64,000 bases of DNA from Bdellovibrio sp047344985 (GTDB lineage Bacteria > Bdellovibrionota > Bdellovibrionia > Bdellovibrionales > Bdellovibrionaceae), in NCBI RefSeq assembly GCF_047344985.1, contig NZ_CP178861.1:1984001-2048000 (forward strand), in the 5' to 3' direction. Positions 36,599 to 44,198 of the stretch are shown here, piece after piece. The notes under the pieces were generated by a model, which saw nothing but the letters and a program-made list of their open reading frames with translations, had not been told where the DNA came from and searched no databases. Position 1 is the first letter of the stretch, and each line of letters starts with the position of its first letter. Made by a program: the position numbers and the translations under genes.

Positions 36599-36709
36599 AA
36601 CTGCCTCCCGTGCGAAAGATAACCTTATTATAGCATTTAAAAAATGAGCTGGCTCATATCTGAGATAAGACCAAAGACAGTTCGCGCAATGCGCCAATCT
36701 ATTTTGTTT

Positions 36710-36737
36710 TTGACCCTATTTCTTCGTAAAATAATAT
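36710..36737 (+). promoter_or_regulatory. Candidate promoter for the exonuclease gene
   Basis: TTGACC and TAATAT with a 16-base spacer, 43 bases before the start codon. Confidence 0.4.
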
Positions 36738-36780
36738 CATCCACCAAGGTTTTAGTGACCTTCAACATAAGGATTCGTAC

Positions 36781-37668
36781 GTGGCATTTCGTTGGATTGG
36801 CAAATCTCAAGATGGAAAAACAGTGACTCTCAACCGCCTTGAAGGCTGTCCTGTACAAACACCTTCCTATGCCACTCCTGAATGGGCCAAAAACAATTCC
36901 GATATTGTTCGTGTTGGAGCCGTTCTTGATGTGGAGACCACGGGTCTTAATCAGACAGAAGATACCATTATTGAAATCGGTATTCGTCAGTTTCTTTTTA
37001 ATCGCAACAGCGGTGAAGTGATTGCTTTAGGAAAATCCTATTCAAGCTTCCAAGATCCAGGTCGTCCTATTTCTGCAGAAATCTCTGAATTAACGGGCAT
37101 CACAGATGAAATGGTTGCAGGTCAACACATTGATTGGAACGCGGTGAATGCGCTCCTAGAAGAATGCAGTGTTGTGATTGCTCACAATGCCCGCTTCGAC
37201 CGCCCGTTTATTGATCGCAAATCAAAAACTTCGACGGAAAGAGTGTGGGCTTGTTCGCACAAACAAATCGATTGGAGCACCAAAGGCTTCACGAGTTCAA
37301 AACTGGAACTTTTGAATATCTACCACGGATTTTTTACGGACTCTCATCGTGCAATCAATGACGTTGATGCTTTATTGTATTTGCTCAGCATTCCGGAAGC
37401 TGGTTCCAATAAACCTTATCTGCATGAACTCTTAAACAACGCCCGCCGCCCGATGACTCAAATCGTAGCGAGCTCTGCACCGTTTGAATCCAAAGATCAC
37501 CTCAAAGGTCGAGGCTACAGCTGGGATAACATCAATCGCTTTTGGACAAAAATCATTTTCAAGGACGAAGTTCCCACAGAGATGGTTTGGCTTGAAGAGA
37601 CCGTCTACTGTGGCCCCTTCGGCGGCCTAACTCGCGATATCGCTCTTGTGGATGGGTTTAAAGGTTGA
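36781..37668 (+). CDS. DEDDh 3'-5' exonuclease (DnaQ/epsilon-like)
   Basis: 295 residues from a GTG start after AAGGA. The exonuclease domain (about 45-210) has all ligands: DVETTGLN (D, E), IAHNARFDRPF (D) and HRAINDVDALL (H, D). The C-terminal 75 residues form a small extra domain (HLKGRGYSWD...CGPFGGLTRD) found in this branch. It likely proofreads or trims DNA. The polymerase partner is not in the window. Confidence 0.85.
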   Translation: MAFRWIGKSQDGKTVTLNRLEGCPVQTPSYATPEWAKNNSDIVRVGAVLDVETTGLNQTEDTIIEIGIRQFLFNRNSGEVIALGKSYSSFQDPGRPISAEISELTGITDEMVAGQHIDWNAVNALLEECSVVIAHNARFDRPFIDRKSKTSTERVWACSHKQIDWSTKGFTSSKLELLNIYHGFFTDSHRAINDVDALLYLLSIPEAGSNKPYLHELLNNARRPMTQIVASSAPFESKDHLKGRGYSWDNINRFWTKIIFKDEVPTEMVWLEETVYCGPFGGLTRDIALVDGFKG

Positions 37669-37748
37669 ACTGTATTCTAACACACAAGCCCTAAGCAGAG
37701 TTCTTTCTGATTCGAGAGTGCTAAAATAGTGTTGGCTGGAGCCAAACT

Positions 37749-39086
37749 ATCGAAAACAATCTTCGCGCCCTTGAACTATTAAAAGATATTTATAATGTCG
37801 ACCAACTTCTTTCAGGCAAAGAGTACATCAAAGAGTTGGTTCATCGACTGGCGCAAATTCTTAAAGTGAAATATGTCTTAGTGGGTCACGCGGTTGAACC
37901 TGATCGACAGAAAATCCAAACGGATTATCTCTGGGCAGGTTCTGGATTTGCCGACAATGTTGTCTATGAACTGGAAGACACACCTTGTGTGAATGTGATC
38001 TGCGGGACGCGCGTTAACTGCTACGCCAGCGACGTGCAGTTAGCATTTCCCAAAGATCAAATGCTCAAAGATTTTGGTGTGGAATCCTATATCGGCGCTC
38101 CGTTTCTACATACCGATGGACGCCTTATCGGTTTATTGATCATCATGGATGACAAACCCATGGAAGAGCGCGAGCTTTACACATCTGTCGTCGAGTTTTT
38201 TGCCGCTCGCATCGGAACCGAGTATCGCCGCCAAGCCGTGGAAGATTCTTTACGTAGAATCAACGAAAATCTTGAAAAGCTCGCACAAGAAAGAACTCTG
38301 GAGCTGCAACGAGCTTTTGAAAGTCTACAACAAACCCAGAAACAGCTTATTTCTCAAGAGAAACTCGCCACGATTGGTCGCATCACATTTGGAATTGCTC
38401 ATGAACTCAAAAATCCTCTTAATATCATTATCAACTCCGCCCAGCTTCTTGAAGAAGATGATTTAGATCCAGAGTCCTGCAAAAAGGCGACTGACATGAT
38501 TTATCAGCACAGTCAGCGCGCTAATACCATCATTACGAACATGCTTCGCCAAGCTCGCCAAGAAACCGATATGGAGCCAGAATGGATCAATATCTCAGAA
38601 ATGCTGGAACACTGCTTGGACGTTTATGTGCGCTCTCTTACTGATGTCGATTTGAAAACTCATTTGATTGTGCAAAAAAATATCACTCCGAATGTGTATG
38701 CGAATGTTTTTGATCCTCCCAGCATTGAGCGTGTGCTTATCAACATCATCGATAATTCTCTTTATGCACTAGGCGACAAGTATAAAAAAAATAAAAACTC
38801 TTTCACTCCCACGATCAAAGTGGATTTGATTGCGGCAGACGCCACCTTTAAGATCATTGTTCGCGATAATGGTTCTGGCATTCCACAAAAACACCTCGCC
38901 AATGTTTGCGATGAATTTTACACCACAAAACCTGCCGGTGAAGGCACCGGACTGGGACTTTGGATTGCCAAGCAAAACGTCGAAAAAAACCGGGGCGAAA
39001 TACACATTGAAAGCGAAGAAAATCAATTCACCCAAGTGACAATTGAACTTCCGGGACAGCAACGAATCCAGGAGGTGCAGCTATGA
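37749..39086 (+). CDS. GAF-domain sensor histidine kinase, probable ATC start
   Basis: The first conventional start in frame is TTG at 37836 (416 residues), but the frame is open and protein-like back to 37725. ATC at 37749 has GGAG seven bases upstream and would give a protein starting (M)ENNLRALELLKDIYN, 445 residues. A GAF domain covers about 30-180. HisKA has the phospho-acceptor in FGIAHELKNPLN (about residue 218 counting from ATC). HATPase follows with NIIDNSLYAL (N box), DNGSGIP (G1) and GEGTGLGLWI (G2). No membrane segment, so it is a cytoplasmic sensor. Overlaps the response regulator gene by 4 bases. Confidence 0.8.
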   Translation: MENNLRALELLKDIYNVDQLLSGKEYIKELVHRLAQILKVKYVLVGHAVEPDRQKIQTDYLWAGSGFADNVVYELEDTPCVNVICGTRVNCYASDVQLAFPKDQMLKDFGVESYIGAPFLHTDGRLIGLLIIMDDKPMEERELYTSVVEFFAARIGTEYRRQAVEDSLRRINENLEKLAQERTLELQRAFESLQQTQKQLISQEKLATIGRITFGIAHELKNPLNIIINSAQLLEEDDLDPESCKKATDMIYQHSQRANTIITNMLRQARQETDMEPEWINISEMLEHCLDVYVRSLTDVDLKTHLIVQKNITPNVYANVFDPPSIERVLINIIDNSLYALGDKYKKNKNSFTPTIKVDLIAADATFKIIVRDNGSGIPQKHLANVCDEFYTTKPAGEGTGLGLWIAKQNVEKNRGEIHIESEENQFTQVTIELPGQQRIQEVQL

Positions 39087-39490
39087 ATGTTTCGGCACCG
39101 CTGGATGTGGTTGTTGTGGATGATGAAAGCAGTGTTGGGACGCTGTGTGAGCTTAACTTTCGTAAATCAATAAAAAGCGGTGACGTTCGCCTTCACTATT
39201 TCACGACGGCGAAGGAGTGTTTAAATTATTTAGCGACCACGGACCGACACCCGGGATCCGAAGTTCTATTAACAGACATCAATATGCCGGAAGTTTCAGG
39301 GTACGAGCTACTGCAAAAAGTGAAACAAAAATATCCTAGTATTGATGTCTATATGATGAGTGCTTATGATGACGAACTGAGTATACGAAAATCCCTCAGC
39401 CTTGGGGCTCAGGGCTATTTTACGAAGCCTGTAAATTATAAGGACCTCAAATTTCGCATTTCAGAAGAATATGGTGTCCCGCTGACTTGA
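39083..39490 (+). CDS. Single-domain response regulator
   Basis: 135 residues, receiver domain only. Acidic pocket VVVDDESS, phospho-acceptor D65 in LLTDINMPEVSG, then MMSAYDD and GYFTKPVNY (Lys). No output domain, so it signals by protein contact. Start ATGA overlaps the kinase stop, which marks them as partners. A short CCCC-GGGG hairpin follows, before lon. Confidence 0.9.
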   Translation: MNVSAPLDVVVVDDESSVGTLCELNFRKSIKSGDVRLHYFTTAKECLNYLATTDRHPGSEVLLTDINMPEVSGYELLQKVKQKYPSIDVYMMSAYDDELSIRKSLSLGAQGYFTKPVNYKDLKFRISEEYGVPLT

Positions 39491-39556
39491 CGAAATTTAT
39501 TTCGTGCTCATGTTTGTTACATTAACCCCTTTTGAGGGGAAGAAATGAGGTAACAA

Positions 39557-41932
39557 ATGTCTTACGTCTCTGGTTTTATCCCTGTGATTCCTCTGAAGAA
39601 TTCTGTCTTGTTCCCAGACATAAGTATGCCTTTGCGAGTTGGTAGAGAAAAAAGTATTTCTGCCCTGCAAAAAGCTCTTCGTGATAATCACTGGGTGATT
39701 TTATTAACACAAAAAAATCCGCAAACTTCGGTTGAGAAGATTGAGGATCTTTACTCGGTGGGCGTTCTCGCAAAAATCGAGTCCTTCCGTATGGATGAAG
39801 ACGGAAGTTACAGTGTTTTTGTGAAGGCTCATCAACGCGTGCGCGTGGTGCAAAGCCGTCATCAGGAAGGTTTTTTTGAAGTGCAGAGCGAAGCGGTTGA
39901 AGATCGCGGAGTGATGGACAAAAAAACAGAGGAAGCTTTGCTTTCAAGTTTACGTATTTTAAGCGATGAACTTTTAGAACTGCTTCCGGGAAATCCTCGT
40001 CAAATTAAGGACATGATTGCGGAGATTGAAGATCTTGCGACACTCAGTAATATGTGCGCCGCTTACGCCGATATCGCGATTCCAGAAAAACAAGAAATTC
40101 TGGAAACCGTTTCGTTGAAAGACCGCACCTTGAAACTTCTTGATCGCATGCAAGAGTTAAAAGAACGCCTTAAAATTCAACGAGGTATTCGCGATAAGTT
40201 AAACGAAAACTTCCAACAAACTCAGAAAGAAGCGATCTTGCGCGAACAAATGCGCGTGATCCGTGATGAACTGGGTGAAGGCGATAACGGTGATCTTTAT
40301 GCGAAATTTAAAGAGCGCATAGAAAAAGCCGGCATGCCGCCAGAAGCTTTGGAACTTGCGAAAAATCAATTGAAACGTCTGGAGACGATCAACTCAAGTT
40401 CTCCGGAATATCAAATGATCCGCACGCATTTGGAATTGATGTTGGATCTGCCGTGGAGCAAGTCTTCGCCGCATAAAGAAATCGATCTTGAAGAGGCCGA
40501 AAGGGTTCTCAATGAGGATCACTATGGTCTGGAAAAAATCAAAGGTCGTATCCTGCAACATTTAGCGGTGATGAAGCTTCGCAAAACTCATCAGGGTTCC
40601 ATCTTGCTTTTCATTGGACCTCCGGGAGTGGGAAAAACTTCTTTGGGTAAGAGTATTGCGCGGGCCTTGGGTAAAAAATATGTGCGCGTCAGCTTAGGTG
40701 GCGTTCGCGACGATGCGGAAATCCGCGGGCATCGTCGAACTTACATCGGCGCCCTTCCTGGTCGCATTATCGCAGGCATTAAAAAAGCCGGCGAAAACGA
40801 TCCGGTCTTTATCCTGGATGAGATCGACAAACTCACTCGTGGCTTTGGTGGTGATCCTGCCAGCGCGATGCTTGAAGTTCTCGATCCCGAACAAAACAGC
40901 ACTTTCCAAGATCACTACTTGGATACGCCGTTTGATTTATCGAAAGTGTTCTTTATTGCGACGGCCAACTCTTTAGAAGGCATCCCCTTGCCTCTTCTAG
41001 ACCGTATGGAAGTCGTCGATTTAAGTGGTTACACTTTGGATGAGAAAAAACAAATCGCGCAAAAATATTTGTGGCCGAAACAGCTTAAAGAGCACGGCTT
41101 GGACGAAAACTCTTTAACGATCACCGACGAGGCGATGACGAAACTTCTAACTCACTACACCCGTGAGGCCGGCGTGCGGGATCTGCAAAGAAAGATCGCT
41201 ACGATTTGTAAATTTATGAGCTTAAAAGCCGTGAAGTCCGCGAACACGACATTGACGGTGGATGTGAAAGATCTGGAAGAGATTTTAGGAGCTGAAAGAT
41301 TCTCATCAGACATGATTGAAAGTCTTTTACCTCCTGGAGTGGTGACAGGTCTTGCGTGGACACCTGTCGGAGGAGATATTTTATTTATCGAATCCGCACA
41401 AATGAACGGAACAGGACAGTTGTTGTTAACAGGTCAGCTTGGTGATGTGATGCAAGAGTCTGCGAAAATCGCTTTAACACTTTTGAAATCACGTTTGCCG
41501 ATGTTGGATCCATTGATGGATTTCAGCAAAAAAGACATCCACGTCCACGTTCCTGCCGGAGCCATTCCTAAAGATGGACCGTCAGCAGGTGTGACGATGG
41601 TGACTTCAATGGCTTCTTTGTTGCTGAATAAACCGGTTGATCCAAAATTAGCTATGACCGGAGAGATTTCTTTGCGAGGCAGTGTTCTGCCTGTGGGTGG
41701 TATCAAAGAAAAAGTGATCGCCGCTCACCGTGCAGGTGTTCGCGAAGTCATCTTATGTAACAAAAATGAAAAGGATCTTAAAGAGATCCCAGAGGAAATC
41801 CGTCACGACATCCGCTTCCACTTCGTCGAAGACGTGAATGAAGTGTTGAAGATTGCTTTGGATGTAGATCTTCCTCGCTGGGATAAGTTGTCCCTCAATC
41901 CTCCAGGCACTCCTCTGCTTCCCGCAGGGTAA
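39557..41932 (+). CDS. lon: ATP-dependent protease Lon
   Basis: 791 residues: N-terminal substrate-binding domain (about 8-205), coiled linker, AAA+ ATPase with Walker A GPPGVGKTSLGKS (about 354) and Walker B FILDEIDKL, then the peptidase with the catalytic Ser in PKDGPSAGV (about 676) and Lys in GGIKEKVIAAHRAG (about 719). It degrades damaged and regulatory proteins. GAGG precedes the ATG. A strong terminator follows. Confidence 0.97.
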   Translation: MSYVSGFIPVIPLKNSVLFPDISMPLRVGREKSISALQKALRDNHWVILLTQKNPQTSVEKIEDLYSVGVLAKIESFRMDEDGSYSVFVKAHQRVRVVQSRHQEGFFEVQSEAVEDRGVMDKKTEEALLSSLRILSDELLELLPGNPRQIKDMIAEIEDLATLSNMCAAYADIAIPEKQEILETVSLKDRTLKLLDRMQELKERLKIQRGIRDKLNENFQQTQKEAILREQMRVIRDELGEGDNGDLYAKFKERIEKAGMPPEALELAKNQLKRLETINSSSPEYQMIRTHLELMLDLPWSKSSPHKEIDLEEAERVLNEDHYGLEKIKGRILQHLAVMKLRKTHQGSILLFIGPPGVGKTSLGKSIARALGKKYVRVSLGGVRDDAEIRGHRRTYIGALPGRIIAGIKKAGENDPVFILDEIDKLTRGFGGDPASAMLEVLDPEQNSTFQDHYLDTPFDLSKVFFIATANSLEGIPLPLLDRMEVVDLSGYTLDEKKQIAQKYLWPKQLKEHGLDENSLTITDEAMTKLLTHYTREAGVRDLQRKIATICKFMSLKAVKSANTTLTVDVKDLEEILGAERFSSDMIESLLPPGVVTGLAWTPVGGDILFIESAQMNGTGQLLLTGQLGDVMQESAKIALTLLKSRLPMLDPLMDFSKKDIHVHVPAGAIPKDGPSAGVTMVTSMASLLLNKPVDPKLAMTGEISLRGSVLPVGGIKEKVIAAHRAGVREVILCNKNEKDLKEIPEEIRHDIRFHFVEDVNEVLKIALDVDLPRWDKLSLNPPGTPLLPAG

Positions 41933-41948
41933 GTGTTGTGCGAACCTT

Positions 41949-41987
41949 AAGGGGTCATCTCTTCTGTAAGAGGTGACCCCTTTTTTT
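41949..41987 (+). terminator. Terminator after lon
   Basis: Stem AAGGGGTCA/TGACCCCTT with T7 on the plus strand. The opposite-strand small ORF has its stop codon in the left arm. Confidence 0.8.
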
Positions 41988-42122
41988 ATGCATTTCCAAA
42001 GACACAGGCTCAGCAGAGCGTGCGACACTGATCATCCTCGCCGGAGAAACGGTGGTGGGTTTTTCATAGGTGACTGCCGCTAAAAAACTCATCCCGAGTA
42101 TAAAGCGCATAAGGGCTTTCAT
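41955..42122 (-). CDS. Small secreted peptide ORF (55 residues)
   Basis: 55 residues with a perfect AGGAGG six bases upstream of the ATG. The sequence begins MKALMRFILGMSFLAA and then turns polar and basic, ending in ..GHLLQKR. This looks like a signal peptide or an N-in anchor plus a short exported tail. The stop lies within the lon terminator. Too short for confident family assignment, but the initiation site is as strong as that of any gene here. Confidence 0.5.
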   Translation of the reverse strand: MKALMRFILGMSFLAAVTYEKPTTVSPARMISVARSAEPVSLEMHKKRGHLLQKR

Positions 42123-42223
42123 AAGAACCTCCTGTTGTCCTACAAGAAGTTCTGCAACCTTAGCACCAGCATAAGACCCGGTTAATTTTGATTTAATACA
42201 AACACTGGGGCAAAATTCCCCTG

Positions 42224-43633
42224 CTATTTTCCACTTTGTCCTGGCTCAATTTCTTGAAGTTTTCGATACAAAGTTTTGCGATCAATTCCCAAAGCTTTCG
42301 CCGTCTGTTCTTTCGCTTTGTTATTTCGCTCATAGACAAACTGCACATACTTTTTTTCAAGTTCATGCAGAGGTTCTACCTCTTCACCAAAACGGAAAAC
42401 AAAAGCGTTCTTTTTATCTTCGTCGAAAGTTTTTTCCATCAAAACAGATTCTTCAAAAAGCGTGAAAGCACTTTGATCGATCTCCGTTCCGACAGTCAAC
42501 ACAACCGCGCGTTCGATGGCATTTTCAAGTTCGCGCACATTGCCGCGCCAAGGACGAGTCAGAAGATATTCTTTGGCGTTCTTTTTAAAGCCGACAATAT
42601 TTGAACCATTCAGGGCATTGTACTTTTTTAGAAAATGTTCTGCGAGAGGCATAATGTCTTCCCTGCGCTCACGCAAAGCCGGGATTTTTATTGGAATGAC
42701 ATTAAGGCGGAAAAACAAATCTTCGCGGAATCTTTTTTCCTGCACTTCATGACGAAGATCTTTGTGAGTGGCCGCAATCACCCGCACATCCACAGAGCGT
42801 GTTTGATTCTCGCCGACCCGCTTGATTTCTTTTTCCTGCAAGACGCGAAGAAGTTTTGCTTGCAAAGTGAGATTCAGATCCCCAATCTCGTCGAGGAATA
42901 AAGTTCCACCGTCGGCCTCTTCAAAAAGACCGACCTTTTTATCAACGGCCCCTGTGAAGGAACCTTTGGCGTGACCGAAAAGTTCAGACTCTAAAAGATT
43001 TTCTGGGATGGCAGAGCAGTTGATGGCGACAAAAGGTTTTTTGGCGCGCGGACTCCAAGTGTGAATGGCCTTAGCAAAAACTTCTTTTCCGGTTCCGCTT
43101 TCTCCTGAGATAGAAACTGTGGAGGAACTTTTTGCAACCCGTTTTGCAAGATCTAAAATGCGCAGGATGCTTTCGCTTTTTCCGATAATCCCATCAGGAT
43201 GCAGACCTTTGCTTAAGTCCAACGTTTCACGCAATGTCTTATTTTCGGCATTGAGTTTATTAAACTTAAAGGCTCTTTGTGCTGAGATAAGAAGCTGAGG
43301 AAAATGCAAAGGCTTTACGACAAAGTCATAAGCTCCGGCTTCGATAACTTCCACCGCAGTTTCAACGTCGTTTGAAACCGTGATCAAAATAATAGGAATT
43401 TGAATTCCTTCAGCACGAAGTCTTTTAATAAATTCCAACCCCGACATGCTTGGCAGATTTAAATCTGAAATGATGGCATCAGGCTGGATTTCTTTGGTCA
43501 CGACTTGATGAAGAGCTTCGCGGGGATCCTCGCTATGAATGATTTGGATATCTTTTTGGCGAAAATAAGCTGTCGCTAATTCTGCTAAATCAATGTCGTC
43601 TTCAATGAGAAGGATCTTTTTTTGCTTATCCAT
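42224..43633 (-). CDS. Sigma-54-dependent response regulator (NtrC family)
   Basis: 469 residues from the ATG at 43633, which has GGAGG five bases upstream. Receiver domain (about 5-120) with LLIEDDID and SDLNLPSMSG. AAA+ domain (about 145-385) with GESGTGKEVFAKAIH and a sigma-54 loop GSFTGA in place of GAFTGA. C-terminal Fis-type helix-turn-helix (EQTAKALGIDRKTLYRKL). It opens sigma-54 promoters when phosphorylated. A phosphorelay with the hybrid kinase and Hpt protein just upstream is likely. Confidence 0.95.
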   Translation of the reverse strand: MDKQKKILLIEDDIDLAELATAYFRQKDIQIIHSEDPREALHQVVTKEIQPDAIISDLNLPSMSGLEFIKRLRAEGIQIPIILITVSNDVETAVEVIEAGAYDFVVKPLHFPQLLISAQRAFKFNKLNAENKTLRETLDLSKGLHPDGIIGKSESILRILDLAKRVAKSSSTVSISGESGTGKEVFAKAIHTWSPRAKKPFVAINCSAIPENLLESELFGHAKGSFTGAVDKKVGLFEEADGGTLFLDEIGDLNLTLQAKLLRVLQEKEIKRVGENQTRSVDVRVIAATHKDLRHEVQEKRFREDLFFRLNVIPIKIPALRERREDIMPLAEHFLKKYNALNGSNIVGFKKNAKEYLLTRPWRGNVRELENAIERAVVLTVGTEIDQSAFTLFEESVLMEKTFDEDKKNAFVFRFGEEVEPLHELEKKYVQFVYERNNKAKEQTAKALGIDRKTLYRKLQEIEPGQSGK

Positions 43634-43759
43634 GCATCCTCCGGGTCTTCCTTTATGGTTATACAACGAGGCAAATATCCGCAATCAAAATGTGGCTATT
43701 TGCCACAATAAGACATAAATTAAGTATTAAATCTAATTTAAAGCATAATGACGATATTT

Positions 43760-43788
43760 TTGTCAGGCACCCGGCTTGCAATTATCAA
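43760..43788 (+). promoter_or_regulatory. Candidate promoter of the sRNA at 43.8 kb
   Basis: TTGTCA and TATCAA with a 17-base spacer. On the opposite strand to the surrounding genes. Confidence 0.4.
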
Positions 43789-43794
43789 ATGACG

Positions 43795-43911
43795 TCGGGT
43801 GATATTCCCCGGAAAGAATATATGTCCGTCGCAAAAATCCACGATTGCAGCGGATAAGCGGCCGCCCCTTCTTGTGCATTCTTCGGAAAGGGCGGCCTTC
43901 CTTTTTTTGAA
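43795..43911 (+). ncRNA. Small RNA candidate
   Basis: A plus-strand transcript of about 117 bases is framed by the promoter above and a terminator (43860-43911). It contains a hairpin ATATTC-N8-GAATAT near 43803-43822. It is antisense to no coding region except the last base(s) of the Hpt gene, and has no open frame of note. It does not carry the GEMM (c-di-GMP riboswitch) consensus. Confidence 0.4.
43860..43911 (+). terminator. Plus-strand terminator in a minus-strand gene block
   Basis: GGCCGCCC/GGGCGGCC stem followed by TTCCTTTTTTT on the plus strand. The minus strand lacks a T-tract after the stem. No plus-strand gene is otherwise known here. Confidence 0.65.
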
Positions 43912-43912
43912 A

Positions 43913-44194
43913 TTACTTTTCAAGTTGTCGCAAAAGTTCAGAAACTTTTTGCGCAAGCTCACCGCAAATTTCTTTGATTTGTTTTATATCTTGCGAGACC
44001 GAAGCGTCTTCAAGACGCTTTCCTAGTTCAGTTAATTCAGGAAACAAGAAAGTCACGGCGTTGCCTTTGATCTGATGCCCGACTTTCTTTACAAAGTCCC
44101 AATCAGGATTTTCAAAATCTATTTTCGCAATCTCTTCTTGCCGCCGTTTTAAATATTTTATCCGCGATTCTAAAGGCACATCAAATATAGCCAT
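43913..44194 (-). CDS. Hpt-domain phosphotransfer protein
   Basis: 93 residues, one histidine phosphotransfer domain: four-helix layout with the phospho-acceptor H40 in KVGHQIKGNAVTFLFPEL. It starts 4 bases after the stop of the hybrid kinase gene, so it very probably takes phosphate from the kinase's receiver domain and passes it on, most simply to the NtrC-type regulator. Confidence 0.9.
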   Translation of the reverse strand: MAIFDVPLESRIKYLKRRQEEIAKIDFENPDWDFVKKVGHQIKGNAVTFLFPELTELGKRLEDASVSQDIKQIKEICGELAQKVSELLRQLEK

Positions 44195-44198
44195 ACCT

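Noticed and set aside
43795..43911. c-di-GMP (GEMM) riboswitch, as in the Bdellovibrio merRNA
   Set aside because: The GEMM consensus bases and the paired stem layout are not present; kept only as an unclassified sRNA candidate.
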